A stretch of DNA of 14,669 nt from Lachnospiraceae bacterium. GTDB lineage: Bacteria > Bacillota > Clostridia > Lachnospirales > Lachnospiraceae. Both the position numbers and the translations under genes were made by a program. How positions within the stretch are numbered: the stretch's first letter is position 1; each line of letters opens with the position of its first letter. The stretch is from assembly GCA_014804225.1 (NCBI GenBank), contig JAAVAF010000081.1:1-14669 (forward strand). Direction: 5' to 3'. The notes below the pieces were generated by a model, which searched no databases, was not told where the DNA came from, and worked only from the letters and a program-made list of their open reading frames with translations. Below are positions 1-7,457 of the stretch, piece by piece.

Positions 1-5
1 CTTCC

Positions 6-1766
6 TTATTTCATCTCATTTGCCATAGTGTACAACCCGTGATAAATACCGCCCTTTTCCATCAATTCATCGTGATTTCCCTCCTCAACAATTCCTGCAT
101 CTGTCAGCACCAGTATTCTGTCGGAATTTCGAATTGTTGAGAGCCTGTGCGCAATTGTAAGCGTTGTACGTCCTTTTGCAAGCGCATTTAAGGATTTTGC
201 CACGGCGTATTCACTCTCATTATCCAATGCAGAGGTTGCCTCGTCAAGTATCAAAATCGGCGGATTCTTTAAAAATACCCGCGCGATACTGATTCGCTGT
301 TTCTGACCGCCCGAAAGCTTGACGCCGCGCTCACCGACATACGTGTCATATTTGTCCTTCAAATTTTGGATAAACTCATCGGCTCCCGCGCGTTTTGCCG
401 CTTCCATTACTTCCTCATAGGACGCGCCCGGTTTTCCGTAAGCGATATTTTCATAAACCGTACCCGAAAACAGATAAACCTCCTGTTGCACTACACCGAT
501 GCATTGTCTAAGACTTTTTAAGGTCAGTTTTTTGATATTTTTTCCGTCCAGTGTAATCTCACCCTTCGAAACATCATAAAAACGTGGGATCAAATTACAA
601 AGTGTCGTTTTTCCGCCGCCCGAAGGTCCCACAATCGCAAGCTTTTCACCCGCATGGATTTGCAGATTTAAGTTTGTAAATACCTTGTTATGGTCATCGG
701 GATACTCAAAGCTTACATCGCGAAAGACAATTTCGCCTTTCGGATTTTCGATGTCCTGTGCATCCGGATCGTCAAAAATTTCGATATCTGCATCCATAAT
801 CTGCAAAAACCGCTCAATTCCCGTAATTCCCCGCTGAAACTGCTCCGCAAACTCGATAATCTTGCGGATTGTAGCAATCAATGTCGTGACATACATTACA
901 TATGCCACCATATCTCCGGGAAGAATTCTACCGTCCATCAGGAAAAATCCGCCACCAATGATAATCGTCAGATACATCAATCCATCAAACACTCTCGTAG
1001 ATGTACTGAATACACCCATAATTCGATAACCATACGTTTTGATTTCCAAAAATTCCTGATTACCGTCCTCAAATTTCTGCGTTTCAAGCTCCTCATTTGT
1101 GAAAGCTTTCACAACCTTCTGCCCTAAAAGGCTGTCCTCAATTTTCGCATTCAGCTCACCAATTTGATTGCGCTGTTTACTGAACGTCCTTCGCATTTTT
1201 TTATTAATCAGACGACATACGATGGTCATAATCGGGACAAAGATAAATACCATCAATGTCAGCGCAAGATTGATCCGTGCCAGTATGATAAACGATATGA
1301 CAATCTTTAACCCCGCAATAAAAAATTCCTCCGGACAATGGTGCGCAAACTCCGTCACGTCAAACAAATCGTTCGTAATGCGCCCCATAATCTGACCGAC
1401 TTTTGTGTTGTTAAAATAGGTATTGGAAAGCTGCTGCAAGTGCGCATAGGCATCGCGCCGCATATCCGTTTCAATTTTTGCTCCCATGACATGACCGATA
1501 TCTGCCATATAAAAATTCGCAAGCGCATCAATCACGCGCAGCACGAAATACACCAAGGCAAGCCCGACAATCATGCGCGCCGTCAAAAGCGCCACGTCTT
1601 CAAGCGCCGTATTGGTTATCGTTCTGATAATCAACGGCAGCACAATTTCACAAACTGTTGTGAGTGCCGCACAGAACAAATCGGTATAAAGGGTTCTCCG
1701 ATACGGTTTAAAATAAGGTAGAAAACGTTTTATGAGTGTGCCTGTCGAATATTCCCTGTTTTCCAT
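6..1766 (-). CDS. ABC transporter, fused permease and ATP-binding half-transporter (multidrug/lipid exporter type)
   Basis: Type IV ABC exporter half-transporter, expected to work as a dimer in the cytoplasmic membrane and export a drug, lipid or peptide; the substrate cannot be read from sequence. From the chosen start the protein is 586 aa. Residues about 10-310 form the six-helix membrane domain. The ATPase domain follows: A-loop Tyr in FEYPD (about 355), Walker A GPSGGGKTT (380-388), Q-loop VVQQE (about 426), signature LSGGQKQR (484-491), Walker B ILILDEATSALD (504-515) and H-loop AHRLS (about 540). All catalytic residues are present, so it should be active. The ATG at 1766 is preferred over the one at 1799 because AAAGGA lies 11 bases upstream. 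Many exporters of this kind come as adjacent pairs; the partner would be beyond position 1 if it exists. A palindrome and an extended -10 sequence lie upstream. Confidence 0.93.
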   Translation of the reverse strand: MENREYSTGTLIKRFLPYFKPYRRTLYTDLFCAALTTVCEIVLPLIIRTITNTALEDVALLTARMIVGLALVYFVLRVIDALANFYMADIGHVMGAKIETDMRRDAYAHLQQLSNTYFNNTKVGQIMGRITNDLFDVTEFAHHCPEEFFIAGLKIVISFIILARINLALTLMVFIFVPIMTIVCRLINKKMRRTFSKQRNQIGELNAKIEDSLLGQKVVKAFTNEELETQKFEDGNQEFLEIKTYGYRIMGVFSTSTRVFDGLMYLTIIIGGGFFLMDGRILPGDMVAYVMYVTTLIATIRKIIEFAEQFQRGITGIERFLQIMDADIEIFDDPDAQDIENPKGEIVFRDVSFEYPDDHNKVFTNLNLQIHAGEKLAIVGPSGGGKTTLCNLIPRFYDVSKGEITLDGKNIKKLTLKSLRQCIGVVQQEVYLFSGTVYENIAYGKPGASYEEVMEAAKRAGADEFIQNLKDKYDTYVGERGVKLSGGQKQRISIARVFLKNPPILILDEATSALDNESEYAVAKSLNALAKGRTTLTIAHRLSTIRNSDRILVLTDAGIVEEGNHDELMEKGGIYHGLYTMANEMK

Positions 1767-1789
1767 TTTGACAACATTCCTTTCAATTA

Positions 1790-1803
1790 TGACATTCATG
1801 TCA
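1790..1803. promoter_or_regulatory. 14-bp perfect palindrome, possible operator of the ABC exporter
   Basis: TGACATTCATGTCA is a perfect dyad (TGACAT, 2-bp centre, ATGTCA). It lies 24 bases upstream of the preferred ATG and about 27 bases downstream of the putative -10 box. The placement suits a repressor roadblock site. The regulator is unknown and not encoded nearby in this window. Confidence 0.35.
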
Positions 1804-1829
1804 CTTTTATCACATTGTAAATAATACTT

Positions 1830-1838
1830 ATTATAACA
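1830..1838 (-). promoter_or_regulatory. Extended -10 promoter of the ABC exporter gene
   Basis: On the minus strand TGTTATAAT is a consensus extended -10 (TGN then TATAAT). No convincing -35 box is present 16-18 bases upstream, which extended -10 promoters tolerate. It lies between the terminator of the preceding gene and the exporter start. Confidence 0.5.
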
Positions 1839-1840
1839 TT

Positions 1841-1876
1841 AAAAGCGCGAAAGCGCCACCCAAATAGGGTGACGCT
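1841..1876 (-). terminator. Rho-independent terminator of the GH25 repeat protein gene
   Basis: On the minus strand AGCGTCACCC and GGGTGGCGCT pair with one wobble around a TATTT loop. An imperfect T-rich tail (TTTCGCGCTTTT) follows. It begins 8 bases after the stop codon at 1884. Confidence 0.6.
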
Positions 1877-1883
1877 GTAACTG

Positions 1884-4800
1884 CTATTTTTCCGCAACAA
1901 CAAAACTTACTTTTGCCAGTGTTCCTTTATAGTTTCCGACACCCGTGATAATCATTGTCGCGATGCCTTTTTGCTTTTTATTCTGCGTATACGTAAGTCT
2001 TGTGCTGTTGAGAACACTGACCGTATAATCCTTTCCTTTTGTGAGCTTAACGCCGTCAACGGTGACAGTCACATTGGGCACAATGACGCTTCCCGTGTAT
2101 TTTTGCTCTGAAATGCTGCTTACCGTAATTTTGGAACTGTCTTTTTTCTGCTTCGGAGTAATGGTAAAGGTTTTCGTTATTGTTCCGGAATATTTACCTT
2201 TTCCGGTTACAACAACTTTCGCCGTTCCCGCATTGATATTATCTTCATATTTTACTGTGTACTCCTTTCCGCTTTTAAGACGTGTGGTCCCATAATAAAG
2301 CTTCACGGAAGGCTTATGCTCGGAATGATTATAAACATAACTATCCTTCGAAAGCTCAATACGGTACGCTTCATCAAGCGGCTTTCCGATAATTTTAAAC
2401 GTTACCGTTCTTGAACCGCTATAACCTCCCATACCGCTTATTTTTACCTTTGCATTTCCGGCATTTTTGTTGTTCGAAAATTTAACTGTATAATCCCTGT
2501 TTTCCACAAGGACAGTATCTGTTTCCACATCTTTTACAACAACTTCCGCACCATTTGACTGGTTGTATTCATTGCCGTCGTTATATACCAATTCAAGATC
2601 ACACTTATTTTTCTCGGAAACTGCAAAACCGCCGACATTTACTTCCAGCTTTTTCACAGATTTCTTCACAATTTTAAAAGTAATGTCCTTTATACTACTA
2701 TCGCTGAAATTCCGACATTGTTTGGTTGTTGACATCTGAAATCCGGCTTTTCCGACATTTACATTATCATGCCAGCCATCTATGGTCACGCCTTCTAACG
2801 CTTCTCGATCAAGCTTCGCACTTCCCAGTTTAATAACCATGTTTTCAATCTCGGGACAAATCTCAGCTCCTGTGTAAAGCTGATTACTGATCTTCACCTT
2901 CACCTTGCTAAAATCAGCAGGTGTTATCTCATAACCGATTGCTGCTTTTCCCGCATAATTTCCGATAAAGGAAATATTCATGGTATAAACATCGACATTT
3001 ACACGGCTTTTTGCATGCTGCTCAACCGCCGTCGATTGATACGTCACTATAAAATCTTTATTTTCCTTTAATGTGTATTTGTCATCTTTTATTTTAATTT
3101 TTGGCTGCTGTTTCTTTCCGTTATAAACATAACTATATTTATTCAGACTGACTGCTGTTGTTCCATCTAAAATCGGTTGACCCGCAGCGCTTTGCTCTAA
3201 ATTTCCGAGATTCTTGGGAAGAATTGTAAACGTCTTTGTAACCTCGCCTTTATAAACACCTTTACCCTTAATTACAACTCTTGCCGACCCTGCCGTTTTG
3301 TTGTCAACATAGGAAAGCTTATAATCTGTTCCTGCAATCAGTTCCGCACCGTTTATATTATCCGTAACTTTTATCTGCGGCGTTACTGCTTTTCCCGTGT
3401 AAACCAGGCTTTCCGGTTCTGACACGAATGTCACATTTGTAAGTGTATCATTTAATACGCGGTCCGATTCCGAAACAAGCACCAATTTTTTCGTCACTTT
3501 TCCCGTATATCCGCCAATACCGTTTACGACAATTTTATACTCGCCCGCATCTTTTATTTCCGAAATCTGCGCACCTTTTTTCGTTTGATAAATTACAGTA
3601 TAATCGACGTCTTTTTCCAACAGTTTTGTTCCGCTCACAACATAAAGATTGGGTATTACAGACTCTCCTTTTGCGGTGTACATATGCGTATTTTCCAACG
3701 ACACCATCTTGCTTGTGAGCTTTGTTGTTTTTGCTGCTTTCGGGATAATGGAAAAGTATTTCTTTACCTCACCCGTATAGTTTTTTACACCCTTTACAAT
3801 CACATAAGCTTCTGTGCCAATGTTGATATTGTCACCATATTCCAGTGTGTAATCGTTTTTGGAAAGCTTTTGACCGTTTACGGTTACCGTCACACTCGGC
3901 TTTAACGCTTTTCCCGTATATGCCATTTCATATGTATCATAAGCTCCTCCGATACTTACAATCGCTGATTCTGAAAAATCCTTCGCTATTATCTGAAATG
4001 TGAGTGGTAATTCGCCTGCATAATTGCCCTTTCCGACGACGGTTACTTTCGCTGTTCCCACATTTTTGTTTGCGGAATATTTTAGTGTATAATCTTTCCC
4101 TTCTACTAATTGATACTCTATCTCTTTATTTGCACCGCTAATTATGACACCTGTGTCAGTTGTCAAATTGGCTCCGGTATAAATCACGTCGGGGATTTCT
4201 TCAAACATTTCTGCCTTTAATTTCATACCCGTAATCGAAAAGCCTTTTTTTACCTCGCCCGTGTAATTTCCCATACCTGTCACGATAACATATCCGGTAC
4301 CCGCGTTAATATTGTCGGAATAGCTTACCGTATAATCCTTGCCTTCGATTAGTTTGGTATTGCCGTTGTTCATTTCAAGCTTTAAGCCTGTTTCCTGTGT
4401 GATTTCAAAACCTGTATACTCTTGCGGTGCAATATCTTCTATCATCGCTGCGGAAAGCGCAAGCTGTCCCATCGTGATGCCTTTTCGCTCCAGCTTTCCT
4501 GTGTATTGACCGATTCCGTTTATGAGAAGATTATACTTTACCTTTCCGTCAACCGTTTCGCTCGTCACCGTTACCGTATAATCTGTATCTTCCACAAGCT
4601 CATATTTGTTTGTGGTATCATAGATGCTCAACGCCTCTTTTACATCATCTACATAGTCCGTTTCAAAATCTGCTTCTGTGTAAATGCTCACGCGGCATTT
4701 CGTGATATTTCTTTTATCCTCGTACCAGAAATTACAGTCTACGTTTCCAGAAATACCGTCGACCTTTCCTTTAGACGAATACTGCCAAAAACGGTAATTA

Positions 4801-6071
4801 TTGGAATAGTGCGTTGCCTCGTTGTATCTTGCAATCCAGTATTGTGTATTATTGTAAAGGGAAGAAGAGGTTGGCTGCATATCATTTGTAAGCATTTGAT
4901 AATTAGCATAGATTCCCCCTTTGTAGCCTGCATCACGAACGTCCTGTACAAATCTGTCACAAATACTCTGATGGGTACTTTTTGAAAGATTGGCGTTTTC
5001 AAGCCTTCCTTTTGTACTGCCTGACGAATATTCATAATCAATAACAACCGGTAAGGATATGTAATCTGCCAAGCTATTATTTTTTAAGAAATTAATACAA
5101 TAGTCCGCTTCCTCCGATGCCTCAGGTTTATTAATTGCCTGCGAGAAAAAGTAAATACCTACCTTTATTCCCGCATCATGTGCTTTTTGAATATTTTTCT
5201 TGGCATTATCATCGCTTGCAATTTTTCCCTCTTCACCATAACCTCTATATCCTACTCGGATAAACGCAAAATATACCCCCGCTTTTTTTGCCTTTTCCCA
5301 GTCAATATCACCCTGATATTTTGACACATCAATACCGTGTCTGACAATTTTATTGGATACATGACTTTCATGATTGTAAGTCTGATTCGTAAATGGACTG
5401 ACAGTACTGCTATCAGAACTGTCTGCATTAAAATGATAAATAACCGAGTCGTACTCATTTGAAACAATTTCATTGTCTAAGAGATTTTTGCACAACTCCG
5501 GGTCGTACGGATCATATGTATGGACAACGCCGTTTTCGTCGGTATACTCAAAATATCCGTCGTTATTTAAGAACATATTTTCGTATCGTTGCTTTAATTG
5601 CTCCAGTAAATCTTCTATATAAGAAGAAGTATTGTTGCTTGCAGCTTTGTTTTCAAGCGTAGATTCCGTTTCCTCTACTTCAGAGACTGTTTGTACTTCT
5701 TCTGTTATTTTTGTTTCCGTCTCCTCCAATATTTCTGTCGATGCTATCGCTGTTTCGCTGTTTTCCGGTTCCGTCTGTTTTGCTGTTGTCGATTCGGCAT
5801 TCTCGACTTCAGCAATGTTTGTCTGTGTTTCTTCATTTATTTCGTCTTTAATAACTTCTTCGTTTTCTTTTACTTCTTCTATTTGTATGATTTCTGTATC
5901 TTTTATTTCTGTAATTTCCGTGGTATTCGTTTCTATTTGTGATTCCTCTTCAACCTCTGCTGCATAAACATATTTCAAATCATTTCCTACCCAGGAAAAA
6001 GCTGCATTTGATAATAGGATGCAAAGAGATAAATGAACACATAAAAATTTAGAAAACCATTTCTTTTTCAT
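1884..6071 (-). CDS. Secreted GH25 lysozyme-like muramidase with about 11 C-terminal Ig-like/MBG-type repeats
   Basis: A 1395-aa exported protein predicted to cleave peptidoglycan glycan strands. Residues 1-37 are a signal peptide (MKKKWFSK, hydrophobic core, likely cleavage after VYA). Residues about 38-150 are a Glu/Thr/Ile-rich low-complexity linker. The GH25 domain spans about 244-453: HGIDVSKYQG carries the first catalytic Asp (248), VVIDYEY the DxE pair (345, 347), and FWQYSSKGKV...GNVDCN closes the barrel. About 11 repeats of roughly 80 aa fill the rest, with a pattern like YTG...DYTVxYxxNxNAGTAxVxVxGxGNYTG...FxI. No LPXTG motif or other cell-wall anchor is seen at the C-terminus (ends VAEK), so it is either released or held by the repeats. 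The ATG at 6071 is chosen over the upstream in-frame ATG at 6140 because GGGAG sits 7 bases before it and the signal peptide begins there. Confidence 0.92.
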   Translation of the reverse strand: MKKKWFSKFLCVHLSLCILLSNAAFSWVGNDLKYVYAAEVEEESQIETNTTEITEIKDTEIIQIEEVKENEEVIKDEINEETQTNIAEVENAESTTAKQTEPENSETAIASTEILEETETKITEEVQTVSEVEETESTLENKAASNNTSSYIEDLLEQLKQRYENMFLNNDGYFEYTDENGVVHTYDPYDPELCKNLLDNEIVSNEYDSVIYHFNADSSDSSTVSPFTNQTYNHESHVSNKIVRHGIDVSKYQGDIDWEKAKKAGVYFAFIRVGYRGYGEEGKIASDDNAKKNIQKAHDAGIKVGIYFFSQAINKPEASEEADYCINFLKNNSLADYISLPVVIDYEYSSGSTKGRLENANLSKSTHQSICDRFVQDVRDAGYKGGIYANYQMLTNDMQPTSSSLYNNTQYWIARYNEATHYSNNYRFWQYSSKGKVDGISGNVDCNFWYEDKRNITKCRVSIYTEADFETDYVDDVKEALSIYDTTNKYELVEDTDYTVTVTSETVDGKVKYNLLINGIGQYTGKLERKGITMGQLALSAAMIEDIAPQEYTGFEITQETGLKLEMNNGNTKLIEGKDYTVSYSDNINAGTGYVIVTGMGNYTGEVKKGFSITGMKLKAEMFEEIPDVIYTGANLTTDTGVIISGANKEIEYQLVEGKDYTLKYSANKNVGTAKVTVVGKGNYAGELPLTFQIIAKDFSESAIVSIGGAYDTYEMAYTGKALKPSVTVTVNGQKLSKNDYTLEYGDNINIGTEAYVIVKGVKNYTGEVKKYFSIIPKAAKTTKLTSKMVSLENTHMYTAKGESVIPNLYVVSGTKLLEKDVDYTVIYQTKKGAQISEIKDAGEYKIVVNGIGGYTGKVTKKLVLVSESDRVLNDTLTNVTFVSEPESLVYTGKAVTPQIKVTDNINGAELIAGTDYKLSYVDNKTAGSARVVIKGKGVYKGEVTKTFTILPKNLGNLEQSAAGQPILDGTTAVSLNKYSYVYNGKKQQPKIKIKDDKYTLKENKDFIVTYQSTAVEQHAKSRVNVDVYTMNISFIGNYAGKAAIGYEITPADFSKVKVKISNQLYTGAEICPEIENMVIKLGSAKLDREALEGVTIDGWHDNVNVGKAGFQMSTTKQCRNFSDSSIKDITFKIVKKSVKKLEVNVGGFAVSEKNKCDLELVYNDGNEYNQSNGAEVVVKDVETDTVLVENRDYTVKFSNNKNAGNAKVKISGMGGYSGSRTVTFKIIGKPLDEAYRIELSKDSYVYNHSEHKPSVKLYYGTTRLKSGKEYTVKYEDNINAGTAKVVVTGKGKYSGTITKTFTITPKQKKDSSKITVSSISEQKYTGSVIVPNVTVTVDGVKLTKGKDYTVSVLNSTRLTYTQNKKQKGIATMIITGVGNYKGTLAKVSFVVAEK
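1887..4709 (-). repeat. Array of about 11 divergent ~80-aa repeats within the GH25 protein
   Basis: Residues about 455-1395 repeat a unit containing a YTG or YNG strand, a (K/T)DYTVxY strand, an N(I/K)NAG turn, a (K/R)VVVxGxGxYxG strand and a closing (T/S)F.I strand. The spacing is near 80 residues. The units are diverged at protein level and do not look like recent DNA tandem duplications. They resemble MBG/Ig-like stalk modules of Firmicutes surface proteins. The first unit (455-530) and the one near 1075-1160 are the most degenerate. Confidence 0.8.
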
Positions 6072-6103
6072 GATGATACTCCCTTCTTTGTGTACGTATT
6101 TTC

Positions 6104-6123
6104 TTGTAAATGCACTTTTACAA
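6104..6123. promoter_or_regulatory. Perfect inverted repeat upstream of the GH25 gene
   Basis: TTGTAAA, a 6-base spacer and TTTACAA form a perfect dyad 33 bases upstream of the GH25 start codon. It could be an operator or an mRNA hairpin. No good promoter for the GH25 gene alone is visible around it, so the gene may be read from the promoter at 6409-6437. Confidence 0.3.
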
Positions 6124-6164
6124 ACAACGAAAATTCGCACAACGATTTACACAGTTCCCCTTAT

Positions 6165-6359
6165 CTATTTCTTTTGTCCTTTATAATTGTCTACGATCTT
6201 TTCAATACTCTCCCTTGATATCGGATAATGAAATTCCTTGATTATCCTGTCTACTGTATATCCATGATCTACAAGGTGCCTGATTGCGCCTCCGTAGGCA
6301 AAATCTTTTGTGAAATTAGACAATGCTTCCTCAAAATATCCATGATTTGGCTCATCCAT
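6165..6359 (-). CDS. Small conserved-looking protein of unknown function (64-68 aa)
   Basis: I cannot name this family. From the ATG at 6359 it is 64 aa, acidic and probably soluble and helical, with no signal peptide or membrane segment. Its middle, GGAIRHLVDHGYTVDRIIKEF followed by YPISRESIEKIVDNY, reads as two amphipathic helices, somewhat like a helix-turn-helix half; that is inference only. An in-frame ATG at 6371 would add MVNN, but the AAAGG in front of it is only one base away, too close. For the ATG at 6359 the same AAAGG is about 13 bases upstream. It has its own consensus promoter. It lies 93 bases upstream of the GH25 gene, with which it may be co-transcribed, and downstream of the VWA-like gene across a terminator. 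Confidence 0.7.
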   Translation of the reverse strand: MDEPNHGYFEEALSNFTKDFAYGGAIRHLVDHGYTVDRIIKEFHYPISRESIEKIVDNYKGQKK

Positions 6360-6408
6360 ATTATTAACCATACCTTTCTATGTTTGCTTCATGTATTGGT
6401 TGAACCTT

Positions 6409-6437
6409 ATTATATTTGTTTCATATATATTTTTCAA
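6409..6437 (-). promoter_or_regulatory. SigA-type promoter of the small 64-68 aa protein gene
   Basis: On the minus strand TTGAAA (6432-6437) and TATAAT (6409-6414) are separated by exactly 17 bases. Transcription would begin near 6402, about 43 bases before the ATG at 6359. This is one of the best promoter matches in the window. Confidence 0.75.
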
Positions 6438-6450
6438 TGAAATTTTTATT

Positions 6451-6479
6451 AAAAAATTGCGTCGCTCGGCAGCGACGCA
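6451..6479 (-). terminator. GC-rich Rho-independent terminator downstream of the VWA-like gene
   Basis: On the minus strand TGCGTCGCT and AGCGACGCA form a perfect 9-bp stem with a 4-base loop (GCCG), followed by ATTTTTTA. It separates the VWA-like gene from the promoter of the next small gene. A second hairpin sits just before it at 6484-6502. Confidence 0.75.
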
Positions 6480-6483
6480 TTCA

Positions 6484-6502
6484 GAGAATGCTGCGCATTC
6501 TC
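6484..6502. repeat. Second hairpin adjoining the terminator
   Basis: GAGAATGC, loop TGC, GCATTCTC is a perfect 8-bp stem only four bases from the neighbouring 9-bp stem. The two GC-rich hairpins stand out from very AT-rich surroundings. Confidence 0.7.
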
Positions 6503-6507
6503 CCTAA

Positions 6508-6578
6508 TTATCACTACTTCAGGCGCAACATCTTAATTTTTTTATGTGCATGGTACTTGTTGGCATTCATTTTTTCAT
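6508..6578 (-). pseudogene. Decayed partial copy of the 3' end of the VWA-like gene
   Basis: The stretch 6508-6578 aligns with 6611-6676, the last codons and downstream edge of the VWA-like gene. Shared blocks on the minus strand include CCAA(T/C)AAGT(T/A)CCA, ATGTTG and GTAGTGATAAT. The translated remnant ends NANKYHAHKKIK where the intact gene ends ITNKFQAFKNN. By eye, identity is roughly 70-80% with small indels. It looks like what remains of a second, duplicated VWA-like gene after deletion. Confidence 0.5.
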
Positions 6579-6631
6579 TAATAATAGCATTACTTGGCAA
6601 CGTCACAATATTATCACTACTTTACAACATA

Positions 6632-7219
6632 CTAATTATTTTTAAATGCTTGGAACTTATTGGTAATCAATTTCATAAAAAGTTCATTTCCCGGAATCAT
6701 CTTATTTTTTGCTATTACTAGGAGTCTGTGTTTTAAAAATGGGTTTAAAGATCCTTTCGCTTTTTCTACGTCGTATATGCGGAAGCTTTGTTCCTCGAAT
6801 GCTTCATAAGTACAATCTAAAAATAAAAGAATACATCTGCATCGTGCATGATAAAGTTTTAGATATTCACACAAGTTTTCAAAATGAGAATGGTTATCCA
6901 CATTTTCTTTTCGGATTTCCTCAATATCTTCAAAGGCTTTTCCCATTTGAATAAATGACATTGGTGTCACTTTTGTGGTAATTTTATCATTTCCCCAATA
7001 TACGATATTGCTGCGCACATTTTGAAAAATTTTATCATGTGACTTTAATGCGGTCACGGCGTCTTTTATGGATTGGCAAGTATCCTCAAAATCACCTGAC
7101 AAATCCGCCACAAATGCAATTTCTAGCTGTTGTCCTCCCGCCGGTGCATTCGACGGTGCATGGAGTATTTTATCCACTCTTTTATTTAATTCCAATTTTT
7201 GTAACGATGTAAGACTCAT
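6632..7219 (-). CDS. VWA-like (von Willebrand factor type A) fold protein, unknown role
   Basis: A 195-aa soluble protein with no signal peptide. Its pattern suits a VWA/Rossmann fold: strand LEIAFVADLSGDFEDT (33-47), strand SNIVYWGND (about 70-78), strand RCILLFLDCTYE (127-138) and strand RLLVIAK (165-171). DLSGD at 39-43 sits where the metal-binding DxSxS motif would be, with the last Ser replaced by Asp, so metal binding is uncertain. VWA proteins often partner with MoxR-type AAA ATPases, but none is in this window. The ATG at 7219 is chosen because AGGGA lies 6 bases upstream; a GTG at 7265-7267 in the same frame has no such site. It ends at a strong hairpin terminator. Fold assignment is moderate and the function is not known to me. 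Confidence 0.65.
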   Translation of the reverse strand: MSLTSLQKLELNKRVDKILHAPSNAPAGGQQLEIAFVADLSGDFEDTCQSIKDAVTALKSHDKIFQNVRSNIVYWGNDKITTKVTPMSFIQMGKAFEDIEEIRKENVDNHSHFENLCEYLKLYHARCRCILLFLDCTYEAFEEQSFRIYDVEKAKGSLNPFLKHRLLVIAKNKMIPGNELFMKLITNKFQAFKNN

Positions 7220-7259
7220 GTTTATCCCTACTTCTAACAAATGATTTATTTTCTTCAAG

Positions 7260-7374
7260 TGTAACACCAGTTCTCAAATCTGTCACTACTACTTTTATAC
7301 CATTTTCTCCCTCTCTTTAAGATATTGATCTACCATTTTCTCTGTACTCTTTCTTGATTTTCATTACTGCAATT
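7260..7374 (-). other. Protein-like remnant(s) upstream of the VWA-like gene
   Basis: No intact gene is present, but minus-strand reading gives broken coding-like stretches. ATG at about 7364 after AAAGGAAATTGCAGTA starts a 15-aa peptide (MKIKKEYRENGRSIS). A shifted frame gives VDQYLKEREKMV. A third frame gives ENGIKVVVTDLRTG with no start codon, running into the 5' end of the VWA-like gene. This could be a frameshifted small gene or chance. Confidence 0.25.
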
Positions 7375-7384
7375 TCCTTTAGAA

Positions 7385-7421
7385 CAAAAAACAGAGACAG
7401 TTATCACTAACTGCCTCCATG
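7385..7421 (-). terminator. Rho-independent terminator of the 58-aa membrane protein gene
   Basis: On the minus strand GAGGCAGTTA, loop GTGA, TAACTGTCTC forms a 10-bp stem with one wobble, followed by TGTTTTTTG. It lies about 40 bases downstream of the stop codon at 7458. Confidence 0.8.
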
Positions 7422-7457
7422 CAATAAATAAATTTTATGTAAGTCAAACTAAATGTT

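Noticed and set aside
5632..5967. Plus-strand open frame rich in Ser and Val opposite the start of the GH25 gene
   Set aside because: It is the antisense of the Glu/Thr-rich low-complexity linker of the GH25 protein and has no ribosome site or domain.
6416..6721. Plus-strand open frame with a hydrophobic stretch across the hairpins
   Set aside because: It runs through the terminator hairpins, the decayed repeat and the 3' end of the VWA-like gene, lacks a ribosome site, and its composition reflects AT-rich antisense DNA.
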